Shown here: positions 46,373 through 56,947 of the stretch, in pieces
Position numbering within the stretch: position 1 is the stretch's first letter
Layout: each line of letters opens with the position of its first letter
NCBI GenBank assembly: GCA_030015575.1
Contig: JASDDO010000001.1
Coordinates: forward strand, 140,387,988 to 140,451,987
Source: Agapanthus africanus
Lineage: Eukaryota > Streptophyta > Magnoliopsida > Asparagales > Amaryllidaceae
Direction: 5' to 3'
Length of the DNA: 64,000 nt
Made by a program: the position numbers and the translations under genes
Notes under the pieces: generated by a model
The model's input: only the letters and a program-made list of their open reading frames with translations
Databases searched by the model: none
What the model was told of the DNA's origin: nothing

Positions 46373-47805
46373 GCTCCTCATGTGTGTGCTACTTCACCAA
46401 AAGTGCAATGCGCTCATTGACTGGCGCTCAGCGACAAGTGCGCCACGTGCTCCTCACGTGTGCGCTACTTCACCATAAGTGCTCTGCGCTCATTGTCTGG
46501 CGCACTGCGCCAAGCGCGCCACGTGCTCCTCACGTGTGTGCTACGTCATAAGAAGCGCTCATTGATTGGTGCACAGACCCAAGCGCACCACGTGCTCCTT
46601 ACGTGTGCGCTAAGAGAACATAAACTGTTCTATATATAAAAAAAGAGGGCCCAGAGCTATAATGAGTGCTCGGCATTCAGTAAAAGACAAAAATAATTGT
46701 CAGAATTCAAACCAATGCCCAGCATTGTTAAATGTTTAACATCTTAATTAAATGGGCCAAGCCCAAAGTGGCCACAGATCCCTAATTCAGATCAATTGAG
46801 CTTATGTGCTCACAAATCTTTGATCTTAGTCCCAAATTGGACTACAAATCTTCCAACCAATATTGGTTCAATGGTACATCTCTTTACTCCTTTGATATTT
46901 ATCGTTGTAATCCTTCAACGTTTTCAAAGAGGTGACGGGTCCCGACAACCATACAAACCACGGACTGTGGGGTCCTTAAACTCATGGACTATGACGTCCT
47001 TAAACTTTATAGACTATGATGTCTCTAAACTACTATGGACTGTGGGGTCCTTAAACTCATGGACTATGATGTCCTTAAACTTTACAGACTATGATGTCTC
47101 TAAACTACTATGGACTGTGGGATCCTTAAACTCATGGACTATGATGTCCTTAAACTTTACAGACTACGACGTCTTTAAACTGGACCGCAAAGTCCCCAAA
47201 CTAAAACAATAGAGCCCAAATGCTCTTTTGTTGGATCTAAATGATCCCGTTAAGTTGATCTTAGTCAAAAATTAGACTAACGTATTCTTAACAAATTGTT
47301 AAGTTGATCGTAGTCTAAAATTAGACTAACGTATCCTTAGAAAACGTTTAAGTTGATCTTAGTCTCAAATGAGACCAACGTATCTTTAAACCCAACCCAA
47401 AACCCAAATCTAAAAAAATACGGATTTGGACTAATCCACGCTCTACGGGCGACAACATAAATTAGTCTCCGTATACAATCCACGGGCAACCAAAAACAAA
47501 ACAAACACACACGACACGAAGTGACCATATAGAGAAGGAGAAAGTTTTTACCGCGATGCGGTAGAGTAATTAACTGCAGGGGCTTGTGCCTGCAGGGAAG
47601 AGCGTCCCCACAATCAAAAACCCCTCAAATGAGAAGGAATCTGACGAAGTCTGCTACAACGGCCGCTTTCGTCTAAACCTCTGATACACGATGCCATAAA
47701 TCAACTTGGCATCTTCGGAGAGGTAGATGGATCAAACCAAATAGTATCTGCTCCCAAATTCAGACAAGACGTCAGTCTTCCCGGTCTTTCGGCGGAGAAC
47801 AATGG
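46373..47805 (+). repeat. Left Gypsy 3' LTR, continued (U3 with palindrome array)
   Basis: Homologous to the reverse complement of about 52050-50950. 46378-46620 has CACGTG/GCGC repeats, and 46962-47195 has the RGAC-N6-GTCY array. 47400-47800 matches the right copy in blocks GTATACAATCCACGGGCAAC and CCTGCAGGGAAGAGCGTCCC. It ends at the truncated chromovirus-type LTR. Confidence 0.7.
46962..47195 (+). repeat. Array of ten spaced palindromes, RGAC-N6-GTCY
   Basis: Starts at 46962, 46986, 47011, 47037, 47061, 47086, 47112, 47136, 47161 and 47182, about 25 bp apart. Arms are GGAC/GTCC or AGAC/GTCT, changing together; the 47112 unit has one mismatch. Spacers vary (TGTGGG, TATGAC, TATGAT, CGCAAA). 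Confidence 0.85.
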
Positions 47806-49720
47806 TCGCATGTTTATATTCATATATGTTGATTGTGCATGAGCATCATTACATACCATTACTTGTTGTGTCTTGACTTAGTACCTAGTGGATACTCCAC
47901 CATTACTGACGGTTCATATTGCACGAGCACTCAATTGTATGCTACACCCACACCGTCGGTAATTGCCATGACACGCACAACCTATACACATATGCAGTAT
48001 TGTACTGTTATTGATATTGAGACATGAGTTATTGTTCTATTGCGCATATGAGATAATTCGTGCATACATACTTACATGTATACACCCATACTTGCTATAG
48101 CTACATGGACACCTTTAGATGATGTTGGATTTGATTTTGGAGAAATTGGGAACCGCGTGATATATTTAAAAACTGGATTCATTTAAAAGAGAGGTTTTCC
48201 CTTGATATGCTCATATTACGGTTTCATGTTGCATATATCACATTTCATGGATTTACGTATTGAGATACGGATTCCATGTGATTTATGGATTTGAGAATCG
48301 TGGTATTATTTCAAGAAAGTATGTATTGTTTTGAAAACCCGGTTTCTCTTGATATGATATTTCAGTGCGCCCACCATGCGTTTTCTCAGTTCTGAGACGT
48401 GTGATAGAAATCCGCTTCGAGGAGCTGGATGATCTGTTTGCGGGTTCATGGTGGACCCGGTATGGTACCCCGGGGCAAGAAAGGGATGTTGTGCAGTAGC
48501 TTATGAGCCTGGCAGAGGGACTACTACCTACCGGTGATTGGTTGGACCTGGTGGTTATCCGGTGGATACCGACCGGAGTCAAGAGATGGATATGGGCCGA
48601 TCCGGACTGACAGAGCTCGTGGGCCGATCCGGACTGACGGAGCCCGATATATGTAGATTTGCGTGTCGATGATGGACACGAGTATTTCATGATGTTTTTG
48701 AGTGCCGATATTGGGCACTCAGGTTCCATGAGATTTACAGGATATGAGGGCCGATCAGAGTGACAGCGTCTGAGATATTGGGATTTAGGGTGTCGTTGAT
48801 GGACACCGGTTTTTCCACGATGATGATTCATTAATGATGACATGTTTTATCCCATGCTCAGCATTCATTGATATGCATTGCTTCATGTATTTATAGTACC
48901 TGATAGAGTACCTTTCATGATTGTTGCATATTCATATCAGTATATTGATACTATCAGATTGCATGTGATAGAGTATCGCAGTACGTGCATACCTGCGATT
49001 ACCTGTAGGATGTTACTTACTATTCAAGAGTTGGCAATTCACCCCTGTTGTGCCACAGTGTTTTGTAGGTTGACCCTCAGAGTAGTCGCGGCAGGGCTAT
49101 CTTATTGTATCTTCTTGCAGCGGATACCGCTACGGTTGGCTGTGAGCCGTTTTGCTATAGGTGGGTTTTGCGGTTATCCGTTTATATTCATTGTATATCT
49201 CTTATTGTATCCAGTACTCTTCATCTACCATTCCATGTATTGACTTAGAGACGAGTTGTGAGGACGATATTGTATATTTTGTGACTCTGGGTGTCGAGCT
49301 CGTGTGAGCCGACTTTTATTATGCAGTTTTATCTCTTTTATACTGTTTTTCACTTATACTGTCTATTCTTCTCTAGGGCGTCGTATATATGCTTGTAGTG
49401 GCTGTTTCCGCCTTTGGGCGTGATTTGCTCCCGTTTGGGGATGCTTTATTTATATCATATGTTGCTTTACTTATATCTTATGTTTGTACCCATTTCGGGG
49501 CTAGTTTTTACAAAAGCGGTGCTGCCGAAATATTTAAGAAAATAAACTTAAACTTTAAAGATTTTTACTTGAGATTTCCAAATTTTTTTAACAATATTTT
49601 CATCACTTACTAGTTTTGATAGTTTAGATTTCTGGGTTTCGGCTTACTTAAATTGCGTTACGCCTGTTGACGTTATGTGGTTTAAGTACCGATCACGTGT
49701 CTAAATTTTGGGTCGTGATA
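47806..49720 (+). mobile_element. Chromovirus-type LTR, 5'-truncated
   Basis: Relative of the 14792-18964 LTR. It shares GTTGTGCCACAG (49050-49061), the CCACCATG-to-GTGGACCCGG block (48371-48459), and the terminus TTTTGGGTCGTGATA (49706-49720), where the CA end is TA. The first half of the LTR is missing. The left edge near 47806 is approximate. Confidence 0.6.
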
Positions 49721-49732
49721 GAGAGAGAGAGA

Positions 49733-50124
49733 GAGAATAATAGAGGAAAGATGCCATAGGAGGGAATTTCCTCCTATGGCGTTGAAAAAATACAACCTGC
49801 ATCATTTTTTCCGATGATCGGACTCTATCATCTTCATCGTTATCATCTAAGATGTGGGTACACCAAATTTCATGTGATTCTACAACTTTTTCACCATTGA
49901 ATTAGTGGGTTCAAAATTAACGGTTTACCGACAATAGAACTTTTTGCATTGCTAAATCAATGGTGAAAAAGTTGTAGAATTACATGAAATTTGGTGTACC
50001 CACATCTTAGATGATAACGATGAAGATGATGGAGTCCGATCGTCGAAAAATACGATGGAGGGTGTGTATTTTCGACGCCATAGGAGGAAATTCCCTCCCA
50101 TGGCCTCTTTTCTCCATTATTCTC
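49733..50124. mobile_element. 392-bp fold-back element (MITE-like)
   Basis: Left arm 49733 to about 49912 and right arm about 49943 to 50124 are inverted copies (roughly 90% by eye), beginning GAGAATAAT and ending ATTATTCTC. Both arms have the palindrome GGGAATTTCCTCC/GGAGGAAATTCCC. The loop is about 30 bp. No TSD is evident, and the class (MULE-type MITE or other) is not decided. Confidence 0.75.
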
Positions 50125-50399
50125 ATATATTTATGGGGTTTGGTTTAATTAGGGTTTAGGTTTAGAAAAAAATATATAAAAAATAAGGATTTAGTTGGGG
50201 AAATATTAGGAAAATAATTGGGGGAAATTTAGGAAACTAACTTGGGATTTAAACAGAAATTTACTGGGATTAAAATTTTAAATACAGGAAGTACAATGGA
50301 ACTGGAGATTTACATTGCCAAAGCATAGCGGAGGTCTATATTAAAACATGTGAACTTCACACGTGGTTTCTGAAGTGGGACTGAAGATGCATCCATTTA
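50125..50399. other. AT-rich spacer, nothing recognised
   Basis: No ORF, repeat or motif that I can name. It lies between the fold-back element and the end of the right Gypsy LTR. Confidence 0.4.
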
Positions 50400-50680
50400 A
50401 ACTCAGACACCACCTAATGGAGGTCCTATTCTGGTCTCTGTCAGATGTTGTCTTCCGTCGATCTTCCGGTGGATCTTGGAGGTGATCTCCTGTTGCGTGT
50501 GGGTTTCAATGGGTTTTGAGGAGATTGGTGGTTTTGAGGAGTTTGCGCCGAGTACCTGCAAGGAAGTCCCGGGGTGGTTTGGTACCACCGAGGACCCTCC
50601 GACGATCAAGTTAGAACAAGATCCGAGCAGAGTAACGGCTAAGTGGTGTGAAAAAAGCTTACTTGACCCCTCTGTGATGG

Positions 50681-50693
50681 GGGTTTATATAGT
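50681..50693 (-). promoter_or_regulatory. Sense TATA box of right Gypsy LTR
   Basis: ACTATATAAACCC on the minus strand, followed downstream by a plausible leader. It would drive the element's genomic RNA type of transcript in the 5' LTR. Confidence 0.5.
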
Positions 50694-51476
50694 GGCGGCA
50701 GCATGCAGTAGCAAGCGCGCGAATCTCGCCGGCAGTTACGCTCCTGACCTCACACCCGCGTGATAAGCGGATCGCCCGTTAATGGGGATCATGATGGCAT
50801 GGGACGTGGGATGCTGCCGGCAGAGAATCCGCGCATGGCGAGATTTGCGGAGCGGCGGTTACACCTGCGACTGGTGGAGTAAGTCGGTCGGAGGGACCGA
50901 GGAAGATGGCTTTTCCCCGCCGAAACACGGAGACGCGACCGCGCGGGTCTGTCTCGCCTGAATTTTGAGGCAGATGCTAATTGGTGCTATCCATCCACCT
51001 CTCCGAAGATGCCAAGTTGATTTATGACACCATATATCTAAGGTTTAAACGGATGCGGCCGATGTAGCAGACTTCGTCAGATTCCCCCTCATTTGAGGGG
51101 TTTTTGATTGTGGGGACGCTCTTCCCTGCAGGTGCAAGCCCCTGCAGTTAATTACGCTACCGCATCGCGGTAACCACTTTCTCCTTCTCCAAATGGTCAC
51201 TTCGTGTCGTGGGTGTTTGTTTTGTTTTTGGTTGCCCGTGAATTGTATACGGAGACTAATGTATGTTGTCGCCCGTAGGGCGTGGATTAGTCCAAATCCG
51301 TATTTTCTTCGATTTGGGTTTGGGGGTTGGGTTTAAGGATACGTTAGTCTCATTTGAGATTAAGATCAACTTAAACGTTTGTTAAGGATACATTACTCTA
51401 ATTTTAGACTAAGATCAACTCAACGGGATCGTTTAGATCCGACAAAAGAGCATTTGGACTCTATTGTTTAGTTTAG

Positions 51477-51680
51477 GGACATTGCGGTCGATTACCAGTT
51501 TAAGGACATGGTGGTCCAATGTTAGTTTAAGAACATCTCGGTCCATTGTTAAGGACATCATAGTCCGTGAGTTTAAAGACCTCACAGTCAAGGTTAAGGA
51601 CATCATAGTCCGTGAGTTTAAATACCTCACAGTCAAGGTTAAGGACATCATAGTCCATGAGTTTAAGGACCCCACAGTCC
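51477..51680 (-). repeat. Second spaced-palindrome array, GGAC-N6-GTCC
   Basis: Perfect units at 51504-51517, 51553-51566, 51598-51611, 51643-51656 and 51667-51680. Degenerate units near 51477, 51531, 51576 and 51621 keep the 22-27-bp period. Same array type as 46962-47195. Confidence 0.8.
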
Positions 51681-52283
51681 ATAGAATGTCTGGTTGTTGG
51701 GACCCGTCACCTCTCTGAAGACGTTGAAGGATTACAACGACAAATATCAAAGGAGTTCAGAGATGTACCCTTGAACCAATTTTGATTGTTAGATCTGTAG
51801 TCCAATTTGGAACCAAGATCTGTGATTTATGAGCATGTGGGCTCAATTAAGCTGAATTTGAGGACTTATGGCCAATCTTGAGCTAAGTCCAATCAAGTTA
51901 AAATGTTTTAACATTTATTTTGGGCTGTTAAGCATTTGTTTGAGCTCGGCCCTTTTAACAATGCTGAGCATTGATTTAGCTTCTGACAATGTTTGTCTTT
52001 TACTGAATGTTTTGTACGTGGTGCGCTACTTGCAGCGCATCTAGCGCTAGCGCCTATGCGCTTTGCACGGGGTGCGCTAGTTGTAGAGCAGCGCTTTTAT
52101 AAAAGCGCAGCTTTAATAAAAGCGCAGCTTTAATTCAAAGTTTGAATTCTGAACAGAGTTTTGCTCTAATTGGGGAAACAAATGCCCCCCCCACCGTTGC
52201 GCTCACGGGGCCTACACGTGGGTGCAGCGGTGGCAACATCTCGACTCTTGGATCAACCGAAGAATTGAAACGGCGCTTAGTGT

Positions 52284-52293
52284 CTATAAATAG
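52284..52293 (+). promoter_or_regulatory. TATA box of right PMD gene
   Basis: CTATAAATAG about 730 bp before the PMD start, inside the LTR and opposite to LTR sense. Conserved in the left copy (14539-14528). Confidence 0.55.
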
Positions 52294-52299
52294 GACTCT

Positions 52300-53018
52300 T
52301 AGCCCTTGAAATGACTCCTGTTCATCTTCAATCTTTCTTGAGAAATTATTTTCTTCTTCAGAGCGCAGCTCTTCTTCTTAAGAATTTTTAAGGACAGAAC
52401 TCTGTCAGATTAGGTAAAAGATTAAATCTTTTTGAAAAATCTTTTAGGGTTTCACCCATTAACAGTGCTTTGCTCTTCATAGATCTTTGATCTAAAGAAA
52501 ATGCTTTTTAGGGTTTTATTAACAGAACTTTGCTCTCTAAAAGGATCTTACTTACGATTTCTTAATCCATTAATGGAGCTTTGCTCCTTTCAGATCATAT
52601 AGAAGAACTCTTAAGAGTTTGTTCTTGGATTTTGAAGATCAAAAATGAAATTTTATTTTTGATGGATTATTCCATCATTTTCTCAGAGCAAGGCTCTTCT
52701 TGAGGAATTTTATTCCTTCATCATTAGACTTTGACAGATGTCTGTCTAGTGAAGAGCGCAGCTCTCAATAGGAGTTTTACTCCTCTGCCCGAGGGATTTC
52801 TCATTTAATGAGAATCTCTTGAGGATTTCCTCATTTAATGACAGCCTCATCCAATGATGAGGCTGTTTTATTAATAATGAACCGTCATCTAGATTTTGTA
52901 GGTCCCCTTTGGTCCCTTTTAACTGCATTGCAGTGCGGTACGGATTTATAGTACTTTGTAATAGAATTTAATTTATAGCATTGGCGGCTGAAAATTCATT
53001 CTTTTCCGCGCAGGTACT
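52300..53018 (+). other. PMD leader with mini-hairpin chain
   Basis: Non-coding. Small inverted repeats follow each other: AAGAAC/GTTCTT near 52601, GATGGA-TTA-TCCATC near 52660, AGAGC-AAG-GCTCT near 52684, AGGAAT-TTT-ATTCCT near 52700, AGGAGT-TTT-ACTCCT near 52770, and CAGCCTCATC-CAAT-GATGAGGCTG (perfect 10-bp stem, 52842-52865). Confidence 0.65.
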
Positions 53019-55308
53019 ATGTCTTCCGACACCTCCTTCCTGTTCATTCGCTCAGAAGGCGGGTTCCCTGAAGAACCTGTAGACCGCGAGGTTTTTGCGT
53101 TGATAAAAGACCATGACCCGGAGCACAAGAGTCTTCATCTATGGGGTAAATGCTACGACCAAATTATCATGGACCGACGGAGCTTTTCCTGTGCGACACC
53201 CTCGGAGCGATCGCTTATGCAGATGCACCTCCGATAAATTACACTGTGGAGGAGGTCAACTGGACTTCAGAAGGTCTCCTTCGGCCTTCTATTGCCGCAG
53301 TACCCGTGCAGCCGCCGGTGGCTTTGGACATCCTAGGGCGACGCATATGTCAGGGTGAGTCCCGCCCTTGGGGACAGCCATACAATGTAGGACTAACTCC
53401 CCGTCACCCAGCCGGGTATTTGTAGTGGGCTCGGTATATTTTATCGGCGAAGAAATCAAAGTTGATGAAGCTCGGATTGTATCCCGCTGTTCATGCTTCT
53501 TTGTTTCAATATTCCATACCCCCTACATGGTGGGTCAGGGCATTTCTAGAGCAGTGGAAGATTCCGACCCACACCTTCCTCCTATCAGATCGAGAAGTCT
53601 CTGTTTCTTTGGAGGAATTTGCAGAGGTCTCGGGTTTACCCCTTAGGGGAGAACATTATGAGGAGTTGCTTCCCCCGGATGAGTATATTTTCGCCACCAA
53701 ATCAGTGGTAATGGATCTTACTCCCGAGAACGCTATTCAACACCGATTTCCGAGTTTGATAAAGGTGTTGAATATCTATGAGAACCTCTTTCTTGCATCT
53801 AAAGGTCGTGGAGTTAATTTTACGGCTTTTATCGCTGATTTTCTTCGCCCGGAAATATTGAAGAAGAATTCGAGAAATTCGCCAGTCTTGACGACCCTTT
53901 CGGCTTGGGTTTAGGCAATCTGCCAGCGGCGGAGGCGGATCAGAAGAGTTTCTTTCTACCCGATACCCCGGTCATCCCTTTTGCAGAGCTGGCGGCTCCT
54001 GGGATTGACGAAGAAACGTTCTTTTTAGGGTTTCTTGGGTTATGGATGAGTTGGTTTGCGCTTCCCATGCACCCTCGCCGTATGAGGCCTTCCGTGTTCT
54101 ATCCTGCGCATCGGATGGTTGCTGGGATACAAGTGGCTATAGGGATCGCTGGGTTAGCCCATGTGTATCACGGCCTCATCCTGGCAGCGGATACCACTGA
54201 GCCAGGGGTGCAGTCGGTAAATTTCCCGATGCATTATTTTACGTCATGGCTCGAGTTGCACGTGCTAGGCGTCTTTGGCATCCACAAGAGGCCGAGTTTT
54301 TATGATAGGTGCAGGTTCCCTCGGGTCATGCGACTGGTTGGCGCTTCTATTGTGACTCCAACGCAACGGGAAGCTAGAGGCTTGCTTCTTCGCCCGCACA
54401 CGGTTGGAGCTGGCATGTCTTTTACTGATAAAATTTTGACTGTCGGCCAGGAATCGGGGAAGACGGTGCTGCCCTTGCAGGACATATTTAAGGATGTGGC
54501 TTCCGTCTTGAAAGCTCGGGAAATTCTTCATCTGTACTCTATCCGACCGGGCTTTCTCGTATTCAAGATGAATGACTCGACTTTATTCATGAGGTATAAC
54601 CCGCATCGCTTCGCCCAGCAGTTAAGCTACAATCAGGGCGTCCCACTCGAGGCTTCTTGGCAGAACCGGTTGCCACTGAGGAAGGTACTCGGAGCGCACT
54701 ACATCATTTTATGCGCTTGAACACAGGGTCTAACTTCTTTATCAGCGAACCGAGTTGTGTTCCACAAGCCCTAAATGTGTATGTGGAGTGGTACCAACAT
54801 TCGATGGGTGCCGTCATTACGGAGGAAAAGCGATTGCTGCTTGATCGCAAGGGCGCAGTGCCGGCTGGTGATCGAAATGTTCCTCTGAAGCGACGGGACA
54901 TTGTTCATCCTCCCCTGAGAGAGGTCACTGCAGTTGAGCCTCCACACGTGCTAAGCCCTACGTGCGGGTTGCCCCCATCCAGCACGCCTGAAAAAGAGGT
55001 GGCTGCCGCGTCCCCCGAGTCGGACATAGGAAAAGAAATTGGGACTCGTCGTCCAAAGGCATCTACCAAGCGCAAACTCGTGTTATCGACCACCGGCGCC
55101 CGTCCTCAGAAGAAAAAGAAATAAGTACTTTCTTTGGACACCATATTAGGCTCGATGCCCCCTGCTCCGTCTAGCGAAGGCTTGAGCGAATATGGGACCA
55201 ATGAGGGTTTATTCGGGACGCTTGATGATACCGATTTGGAGGCTGCCATCGAAGCGTCCAAACAGTCAGCCATCCTCGAAAAAGAACTGGCCGCCCTTGC
55301 GCGGTCAG

Positions 55309-55380
55309 GTATACTTTACTCTTATCTCTCCGCTGTTCATTCTTTTATCATGCTTTGACTGACGCCTGTTGTCTTAACAG
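55309..55380 (+). other. Intron A of right PMD gene
   Basis: CAG|GTATAC to TTAACAG, 72 bp. The left copy has the same intron at 1583-1511 (73 bp) with the shared CATGCTTTGACTGAC stretch, a likely branch-point region. Confidence 0.75.
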
Positions 55381-56024
55381 GTGCCTCTACAGAAGAAGTT
55401 ATTGCTGCTTCGCTTAAAACCTTTGGAGAGGAAGAAAGGCTTCTCATCTCATTGCCAACAGAGGCTTCGCTTGAACGATCGATGACGGATACCGTAACAG
55501 TTCCGGAGGTAAAACCTAGCTATGATAATAATATCCCCTTGGCGAAGGTCCCGAAGAAGTCTCCTCTCCCTGTCAAAACCGAGAAGCAACTCAAAAAGTA
55601 GACGGCAAGGGGAAAGAAGCGATCTTCTATAGTCATTAGCTCTGGGCCAAAACGGGGGAAGAAGACCGTTACTAGTCCACCAGGAGACAGTCTTCTTTTT
55701 CCTGGTTCATCTGCCGAGGAAGCCGCACAACTGGCAGAGGCCATAAGACGCGCACAGGATGAATCCCAGAATGTAGGGATCCCGTAGAGGCCTTATCCCG
55801 CCGTCATCTTTTATGAAGATCCTCCATCTATACGGCAGATATTCATAGGTCCTTTGGAAGAAGGGGCGGGAGAGCCCTTAAACAGGCTGTCTCAGCTGAC
55901 GCCGAGGATGCACTTTCGTTATGGACTGGTGGCCACGAGTCTACCCTCGAACCCCGGCGGGCATACCTCCTCAGGAAGGAGCGTCGGCTTGAACAAGCTA
56001 TACGAGAAGCTCCTTTACGCATTG

Positions 56025-56060
56025 GTATACTTATATAGTCTTTTATAGTATTTTGTACTG

Positions 56061-56118
<58 letters not shown>

Positions 56119-56146
56119 TATCCTTATTCTCGTGCAAACTTTGCAG
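56025..56146 (+). other. Intron B of right PMD gene with TA microsatellite
   Basis: ATTG|GTATAC to TTTGCAG. It contains a (TA)n tract at 56063-56115. The left copy's intron at 947-882 is at the equivalent place and lacks the tract, so the TA run expanded after the copies split. Confidence 0.65.
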
Positions 56147-56545
56147 GGTCTTCGCTGATGGCAGAGGATCTGAGTCCAAGTCGTGCTCTGACTATGGACT
56201 CTGCAAATATCCCCGATGAGGCACTAATCAGTGCGGAGGGGGTCGATGCAATTGTCGTTCCTGCAATGGAGCTTCCCTCGGTGATTCCTGCTCCCCAGGT
56301 GCTTGCTCCTCCAGAAGAGGCATCTTCATCGGCCGTGGATTCAATGGATCTCTCTGGGGTCGGCCCGGAGACTGCGGGACAGGTAGTCGAGGCCACCGTC
56401 CTTTCATTGGAGCCTGTAGCGATGGTCACTGCTCCTCCACTGGAAGTTATGATACCGGCCCACCTCCCCGATGATGTGCTTGAGGGCACAGAGGAGGCTG
56501 CCGAAGCTGCCATCCCTCCAACCCAGAGTGGGAGGAGCATCGAAG

Positions 56546-56606
56546 GTATTGTTCTTTCTTTTATTTTAACGATCTCTTCATTATCTAAACTTTCCTGTCT
56601 TTTCAG
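56546..56606 (+). other. Intron C of right PMD gene
   Basis: GAAG|GTATTG to CTTTTCAG, 61 bp, with a TC-rich 3' half. Confidence 0.6.
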
Positions 56607-56729
56607 AGCTACGGGGATTGGCGGCGTCCATCGCTGGCCTGTCTCCCAGGAAGTCTTTCCAGCGTCTGCTGGAACTGGCTGCTCCATAGGCGATATCCCC
56701 TCAGCGCATCTTTCTATCCTCTGGGCAAG

Positions 56730-56797
56730 GTTAGTATTGTTCGCTCCTTTCTCGATATCGTTACTTCTTCATTTAACAATGTTCATGTCTTCTGTAG
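56730..56797 (+). other. Intron D of right PMD gene
   Basis: CAAG|GTTAGT to CTTCTGTAG, 68 bp. Confidence 0.55.
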
Positions 56798-56872
56798 TTC
56801 TGGAAGCTGACAATGAGGTTGAGGTCCTTGATGGGCCTGGAGATCTTCCAGACTCTTCTTGTATAAACGTGG

Positions 56873-56947
56873 GTAAGTAAGGTTTCAACGCTTTTGCATC
56901 TGTCCTCTGTTTGCAACCTTCGCTAATCAGTTATCAATCTTGAACAG
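56873..56947 (+). other. Intron E of right PMD gene
   Basis: GG|GTAAGT (consensus donor) to CTTGAACAG, 75 bp. Confidence 0.6.

Larger units (their letters stand above)
50400..52893 (-). repeat. Right Gypsy 3' LTR (edges approximate)
   Basis: Minus strand, aligned with left fragments 13931-14791 and 46373-47800. A minus-strand TATA ACTATATAAACCC lies at 50693-50681. The U3 side carries a second palindrome array (51477-51680) and CACGTG/GCGC motifs (52010-52130). A candidate polypurine tract lies just outside (52920-52901). The distal end near 50400 is a guess because the left copy is truncated there. Confidence 0.5.

Noticed and set aside
56063..56115. (TA)n tract as a protein-coding start of the 275-codon frame at 56053
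   Set aside because: The tract lies inside a GT-AG intron; the real exon begins at 56147.
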